Of a stretch of DNA of 64,000 nucleotides, positions 59,315 through 64,000 are shown in pieces; the first letter of the stretch is position 1, and each line of letters opens with the position of its first letter. The notes under the pieces were generated by a model. It saw only the letters and a list, made by a program, of their open reading frames with translations, was not told the DNA's origin and searched no databases. A program made the translations under genes and the position numbers. The DNA is from Chitinophagaceae bacterium (GTDB lineage: Bacteria > Bacteroidota > Bacteroidia > Chitinophagales > Chitinophagaceae): positions 17,949 to 81,948 of the forward strand of contig JAGXRG010000070.1 of assembly GCA_018335935.1 (NCBI GenBank), read 5' to 3'.

Positions 59315-62300
59315 TTAATTTCTGATTAAAGTAACATTACCTTTTCTAATGACTTCTTTACCATTTTCTCCGTTTGCAAGAATTACCCAAGTATAAGTGT
59401 CTACTGGTAATGGCTGGCCATTTAAAGTGCCATCCCAGGCTTTATTCATATCGCTAGTTTCAAATAAAAGTTTACCCCATCTATCAAAAATTCTAAAATA
59501 TTGTAGTCGATAAATATTAACAAACAAAGGTTTAAATAAATCATTAGCACCATCACCATTAGGGGAGAAAGCAGTTGGTAAGTATGCATCAGAACCAGCA
59601 AAAAGCCAAACTGTTTGTTTATCGGTAACTGTGCAACCTATAGAGTCAGTTATATCAATATTATAATTAATAATGTTTGGAGCATTTAATCCATAGGTAG
59701 CCATTGGATTTTGAATAATATCACTATTCAATCCTAAGTTGGGAATCCATTGATAAGTAACACCACCATTTAAAGCATTCAATTGTAAAGGCACTCCTCT
59801 AACACCATCAACTCTTGGATAAACTACTGGATCTCTGCCTTTTAATATGGGTACTTGCTTGGTTATACTATCTTTTAAATTTGGACATTGATTGCCAGAA
59901 ACAACCAATTTAACAGAATAGCTATTTACAGCATTATAAATGTGAGTTGCATTAAAATTTGTTCCTGAGCCACCATCGCCAAAACTCCATTTGCTATTAG
60001 CAATATTGGTTTGAGCATATCCAGGAAGACTATTATTAGAAAAGAATGTGGTTAGATTAACACAATTATTTTGGTATTTAAAATCAGCTATTGGCTTTCC
60101 ATAAACCACAATTTTTTGAGAAAAAGTATCAGCAACACAACTACTATCAGAAGTAGTAATTAAACTAATTGTATAAGTACCTTCACTGGTATATACATGT
60201 ATGGGTTGTGGACCAGTTAAGAAATTTCCATCTCCAAAATTCCATAAATAGTTGGTAATATTAGTACTTCCAAAACCAGGTGTAGAAAGATTTACAGGTA
60301 TTAAAGGATTATTTACACAAACATTATTTGCAGTAAAATTAGATCGAGGTTTGCCAAAATTGGTGACTTCAACCGTTTTAATATTTGAAAAACAACCACG
60401 ACTATCTTGCACTTGTAAGCTTACATTATACTTGCCAGGAAAATTATAAGTATGAGTTACATTGGTTTGAGTACTTAAATTTCCATCTCCAAAATTCCAA
60501 AACCATTTAGTAATTGTAGCTCCAATAACTGATGAAGCATTATTGCCTTGAATATTTAATACTCCTGTACAAGATGTTTTTATAGGGATATTATAATCAG
60601 CAACAGGGCTTGATGGTGTGTTATATTGTTGAACAATAGAATCTGCACCACAACCTAAAGTATGGTCAGCCACTAATTTTATAAAATAAGTTGTTGAAGG
60701 TTGATTTAAAACAATTGGATTAGGATTATTATTATTTGAAATTAATTGGCCGTCTAAATACCATTTGAATATATTAGCATACTCACTATTATTAGTAATT
60801 TGTAAAGTAACCGGATTACAGATATCTGAAGTAGTGATATTGAATGCAGGTTTGGCTTTTGGAATAACAGTAAATACTTTTGAAATGGAATCTCTGCATC
60901 CAAATGAATTTACTACAACAGATTTTATAGTAAATACTACAGGACTTGTAATATTTACAGATGTGGTAAATAAATAAGTAAAGTTTGTGGTAGTAGCCAA
61001 TAATGTTCCATTAACATACCATTCAAAATTTATAGCATCATTGCTATTGTAAGAATATTGGTTAGTGAATGTTACTGATTTTCCAGGAACACAACTCATG
61101 GAATCGCTCATTTTGAATGCAGCTTTTGGTGATTCAACTACTCTAATCGTTTTTGTTGTGGAATCTTTACAACCTGCAGCAGTAGTAACTAATAATTTTA
61201 CAGAGAAATTTCCAGGCATACTAAATAAATGATTAGCTGTATTCCCAAACATAGTAGTATCGATACTGAAATTATCGTAGAATGTCCATTTTGTAATGTT
61301 TCCAGAAGGTTGAGAAGTAGTTGCCAAATAATTAAATGGTTGGCAATTATTAGGTACAGCATTATCAATAATTAAACTGTTAGGAAGTTCATTAATAATT
61401 AATGTTTTTCTGGCAGTATCAGTACATATTGCACCTGATGGGTTGATAGATTTTACAATTAACAATACAGTATAAGTTCCAGCAGTAGTATAAGAATGTG
61501 TTGGTGAATAGTTGATAGAGGTATTGCCATCGCCAAAAATCCATTCATACGATAAACTGCTATTGCTTGTATTGTTGAATTGAATAGGTTCATTTTTACA
61601 ATACTGAATAGCTGTAGTTGTAAACGAAGCTACAGGCTTACTAAATAAAACTATTGTACGTGTTATAGTTGAATCGGTACAATTATTTTGAGCTAATAAA
61701 GAAACGGTAAAAGTGCCCGCTGCAGTGTAAGTATGATATAATGTATCGGGGCTTTTAAACGTAATTACAGGCAGACTTCCATCTCCAAAATTAATGGTGT
61801 ATTTATTGGCACCGGTGGTATTATTTACAAATCTAATGGTTGAAGGTGCACATGAATAATTGTTATATCCATCAACTATTAAATTAGGCACAATAGTGTT
61901 TGGGTACACCACAATGTCTACAGCAAAGGTATCAGTTCCACAAACGTTATTGGCTGCTAGTTTAACAGTAAAAGTATCTAATACCGGTGTGCTGTAGTTA
62001 TGATTTACTGTTATTTTACTGGAGTCGTATAAAAAGGTATTATCTCCAAAACTCCACCAATAGGTAGTGCCTGAACCCCAAGAGTTATTGACAGCTGAAA
62101 ATGCAAATACAGAACAACCACTTGTAGCGTTGGGTTGAAAAAGGGCTTTAGGTTTTGGATGAACAGTAACAGAATCAAGATACATCAAGGTATCACAAGC
62201 TGTAAAGGCATATAATTTAATATAATATACTGTATCTTTTCTATTGGTATTAGTATCTTCTTTAAAAATTACTGATGGTGGATTTTGTAAGTTAGAACTT

Positions 62301-64000
62301 GTTCCATTTCCAAAATCCCAAAAATAACTAGAGAAATTAATGGGTGATGAAGTATTGGTAAACTGAACATTCAAAGGTCCACAACCTTGTTGTTTATCTT
62401 TTGTAAAAGTAATGGTAGGTTTTAAGAAAGTATAAAATTTATGTTCAAAAGAATCATTTGTACAACCAAACTTACTGATTGCTTTTATTTTTATTGTAAC
62501 TGAATCATTAATATTGTTAATGCTGTATCCAGGAAAATAATTAGTAGTTCCAATTAAATTATTATTTGCATACCATTCGTAACTATTATTGGCATTAACA
62601 AATGCAGTAGGTTTAATATTCGAAGAATCGAGAATACCCGGTGCACACAAAGTATCTTTAGTAAATGTAAATGCTGCTTTTGCTTTAGGATATACTGTAA
62701 CCAAAACATTTTGAGTATTGGTTACTCCATTATAATATAAAGTAAATTGGTAAGTTACTACAACTGGTATCGTAGTTGTATTGATTAAAGTTTCACTAAT
62801 AACACCCAAACTATCTGGACTATTAGCTGCTGCATTAGATATGCCGGTTACATTATTTCTTACCCATGTATATTTTACATTATTAGTGGCACTTGTAGCT
62901 TGATAATTAAAAAGAACTCCGGTACATAAACTATCTTGTAATGGACTAGATAATTTAGGATTTGGATTTACAGTTATGGTAAAAGTTATAGGTAAACCAT
63001 TACAACCATTTAAATGAGGAGTAACAGTTATTAAACCAGAAATTGGATTAGCTGTAGGATTAGCTGAAGTAAAATTAATAGCACCAGTGCCATTTGCAGC
63101 TAAACCAATAGCTGTGTTGTTATTGTTCCAGTTAAATTGAGTTCCGGGTAAGTTAGCAGTAAAACTTATAGTACCACTATTTACATTTTCATTGTAAGTA
63201 GTGTCATTTCTTGAATTAATCACTGGAGTTGGATTGACTTGAACATTTGTTGTTTGTGCAGCAGAAACACAATTAGCTGCAGAAGTGGCTGTAACACTGT
63301 ATACCCCTGCATGAGCATTGGTTACATTTGTGATAGACGGATTTTGAACTGATGAAACAAAACTGTTTGGTCCTGCCCAATTATAGGTCATGGTTCCTGG
63401 TGATGCAGTTGTGGCTGTTAAGAATAAAGTACTATCAAAACAAACAGGACTATTAGAAGTAATAGTAGGTTGTTGAGGAGTAGAATCTACAACAATATTT
63501 TTAGTACCTGCAGCAGAGGTACAATTATTAATGGTAACTGTAACAGAATATGTTCCACCATAAGCAAAAGAAATATTAGTAATGTTTGGATTTTGTTGGG
63601 TAGAAGTAAAACCATTTGGTCCACTCCAATTATAAGTTGCAGTTCCAATCGATGTGGTAGATGCATTTAAGCTCAAAGTATTTCCACTACAGATATTATT
63701 AACTGCAGTAATAGAAGGTGTATTAGGAGGATTAGGATCAGTCAGCACAATGGGTCCAACTACATTCGAACTACATCCATTTAAAGTAACACGAATATTA
63801 GAGTAATTGCCAGCCAACAAATTGGTTAAAGTTACTACACCACTTGAATTAGCAGTTAATGAAGTAGATTGTGGTGATCCATTTCTGGTATAAGAAATTA
63901 AGTAAGTGGTTGAAGCGGTTAATCCATACAAAGCAATACTGCCATCAGCTACTGCACATTGAGTAGGATTGGTAAATGTGGTATTACTAATAACAGGAGT
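59315..64000 (-). CDS. Giant secreted PKD-repeat protein with CHU_C C-terminus, 5' end beyond the window
   Basis: At least 1561 residues are visible and the frame is open to the window edge; the signal peptide is not seen. The visible N-terminal part has Ig-like repeats with the pattern ICSGNTLSLNAS ... YNWSGPNGF and VCFDSTLFLTATTA. About a dozen PKD modules follow with FGDG-type turns and paired Cys, for example YEWIFGDGNTSINYSPTHSY and WFWNFGDGNLSTQTNVTHTY. The end YLPTAFSPNGDGANDLFKPL and IFDRWGKLLFETSD is the CHU_C domain for T9SS export. Probable adhesin or gliding-associated surface protein. Confidence 0.88.
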   Translation of the reverse strand, partial: TPVISNTTFTNPTQCAVADGSIALYGLTASTTYLISYTRNGSPQSTSLTANSSGVVTLTNLLAGNYSNIRVTLNGCSSNVVGPIVLTDPNPPNTPSITAVNNICSGNTLSLNASTTSIGTATYNWSGPNGFTSTQQNPNITNISFAYGGTYSVTVTINNCTSAAGTKNIVVDSTPQQPTITSNSPVCFDSTLFLTATTASPGTMTYNWAGPNSFVSSVQNPSITNVTNAHAGVYSVTATSAANCVSAAQTTNVQVNPTPVINSRNDTTYNENVNSGTISFTANLPGTQFNWNNNNTAIGLAANGTGAINFTSANPTANPISGLITVTPHLNGCNGLPITFTITVNPNPKLSSPLQDSLCTGVLFNYQATSATNNVKYTWVRNNVTGISNAAANSPDSLGVISETLINTTTIPVVVTYQFTLYYNGVTNTQNVLVTVYPKAKAAFTFTKDTLCAPGILDSSNIKPTAFVNANNSYEWYANNNLIGTTNYFPGYSINNINDSVTIKIKAISKFGCTNDSFEHKFYTFLKPTITFTKDKQQGCGPLNVQFTNTSSPINFSSYFWDFGNGTSSNLQNPPSVIFKEDTNTNRKDTVYYIKLYAFTACDTLMYLDSVTVHPKPKALFQPNATSGCSVFAFSAVNNSWGSGTTYWWSFGDNTFLYDSSKITVNHNYSTPVLDTFTVKLAANNVCGTDTFAVDIVVYPNTIVPNLIVDGYNNYSCAPSTIRFVNNTTGANKYTINFGDGSLPVITFKSPDTLYHTYTAAGTFTVSLLAQNNCTDSTITRTIVLFSKPVASFTTTAIQYCKNEPIQFNNTSNSSLSYEWIFGDGNTSINYSPTHSYTTAGTYTVLLIVKSINPSGAICTDTARKTLIINELPNSLIIDNAVPNNCQPFNYLATTSQPSGNITKWTFYDNFSIDTTMFGNTANHLFSMPGNFSVKLLVTTAAGCKDSTTKTIRVVESPKAAFKMSDSMSCVPGKSVTFTNQYSYNSNDAINFEWYVNGTLLATTTNFTYLFTTSVNITSPVVFTIKSVVVNSFGCRDSISKVFTVIPKAKPAFNITTSDICNPVTLQITNNSEYANIFKWYLDGQLISNNNNPNPIVLNQPSTTYFIKLVADHTLGCGADSIVQQYNTPSSPVADYNIPIKTSCTGVLNIQGNNASSVIGATITKWFWNFGDGNLSTQTNVTHTYNFPGKYNVSLQVQDSRGCFSNIKTVEVTNFGKPRSNFTANNVCVNNPLIPVNLSTPGFGSTNITNYLWNFGDGNFLTGPQPIHVYTSEGTYTISLITTSDSSCVADTFSQKIVVYGKPIADFKYQNNCVNLTTFFSNNSLPGYAQTNIANSKWSFGDGGSGTNFNATHIYNAVNSYSVKLVVSGNQCPNLKDSITKQVPILKGRDPVVYPRVDGVRGVPLQLNALNGGVTYQWIPNLGLNSDIIQNPMATYGLNAPNIINYNIDITDSIGCTVTDKQTVWLFAGSDAYLPTAFSPNGDGANDLFKPLFVNIYRLQYFRIFDRWGKLLFETSDMNKAWDGTLNGQPLPVDTYTWVILANGENGKEVIRKGNVTLIRN

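Noticed and set aside
63929..63931. A start codon for the edge-cut PKD protein near 63931
   Set aside because: That codon is TTG inside a repeat; the frame continues without a stop to base 64000 with matching Ig-like sequence, so the gene starts outside the window.

Overview
The window is a low-GC, chromosomal stretch of a Bacteroidota bacterium, most likely from the Chitinophagia/Sphingobacteriia side of the phylum. The evidence is large secreted proteins with CHU_C-type or type A type IX secretion (T9SS) C-termini, DUF4290, type III glutamine synthetase, an UpxY-type NusG paralogue, WbqC, the bacillithiol enzyme BshB1, type B L31, repeated TAnnTTTG -7 promoter boxes and no Shine-Dalgarno sequences. 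No phage, insertion sequence or CRISPR array was seen. Most of the window is core genome; the accessory parts are the giant adhesin-like genes and the repeat-filled gaps.

0-12 kb: gmhA (cut by the edge) and recF, a secreted Sortilin/VPS10-type beta-propeller protein, the ribosomal pair rpmI-rplT with its own promoter and leader, Kdo transferase waaA, thymidine kinase, an SGNH hydrolase, DUF4290 and glutamine synthetase III. 12-16.4 kb: a NusG paralogue and a capsule-type tyrosine phosphatase without capsule genes, then a cell-wall group (ddl, a three-PASTA membrane protein, rhodanese, L,D-transpeptidase). 16.4-21.5 kb: a 1716-residue PKD-repeat protein. 21.6-31.5 kb: WbqC, YggS, an exported protein with a DXDDT motif, glycosyltransferase, OsmC, YceI, TrpS, deoxynucleoside kinase, a REP-like repeat cluster, a deoxyhypusine-synthase-like enzyme and small proteins. 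31.5-42 kb: a CrtI-type desaturase with a repeat-derived insert, an ECF sigma/anti-sigma pair, methyltransferase, cysteine desulfurase, M48 protease, BshB1, L31, glycosyltransferase, purine nucleoside phosphorylase, HscB, tRNA-Leu and a lipoprotein. 42-47.3 kb: a small protein with a PID-CTERM-like tail, a 1289-residue T9SS cargo protein and about 1 kb of nested REP/MITE-like repeats.

47.4-64 kb: an alpha/beta hydrolase, then a complete tryptophan operon transcribed leftwards, trpE-G-D-C-F-B-A followed by the shikimate genes aroF (DAHP synthase) and aroA (EPSP synthase). Upstream of trpE is a full attenuator: a promoter, a 24-codon leader peptide with two adjacent Trp codons, an antiterminator pairing and a strong intrinsic terminator. 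The last gene of this operon, aroA, carries sixteen copies of an 8-bp tandem repeat inside its coding sequence; the same 8-mer makes up part of the intergenic repeats 2 kb away. Upstream of the operon lie two more giant PKD/CHU_C secreted proteins, the outermost running off the window.

The observations most worth following are the trp attenuator controlling shikimate as well as trp genes, the unstable-looking repeat inside aroA, a repeat-derived insert in the CrtI-type desaturase, several -7 boxes lying 4-7 nt from start codons (possible leaderless mRNAs), and the exported DXDDT protein.
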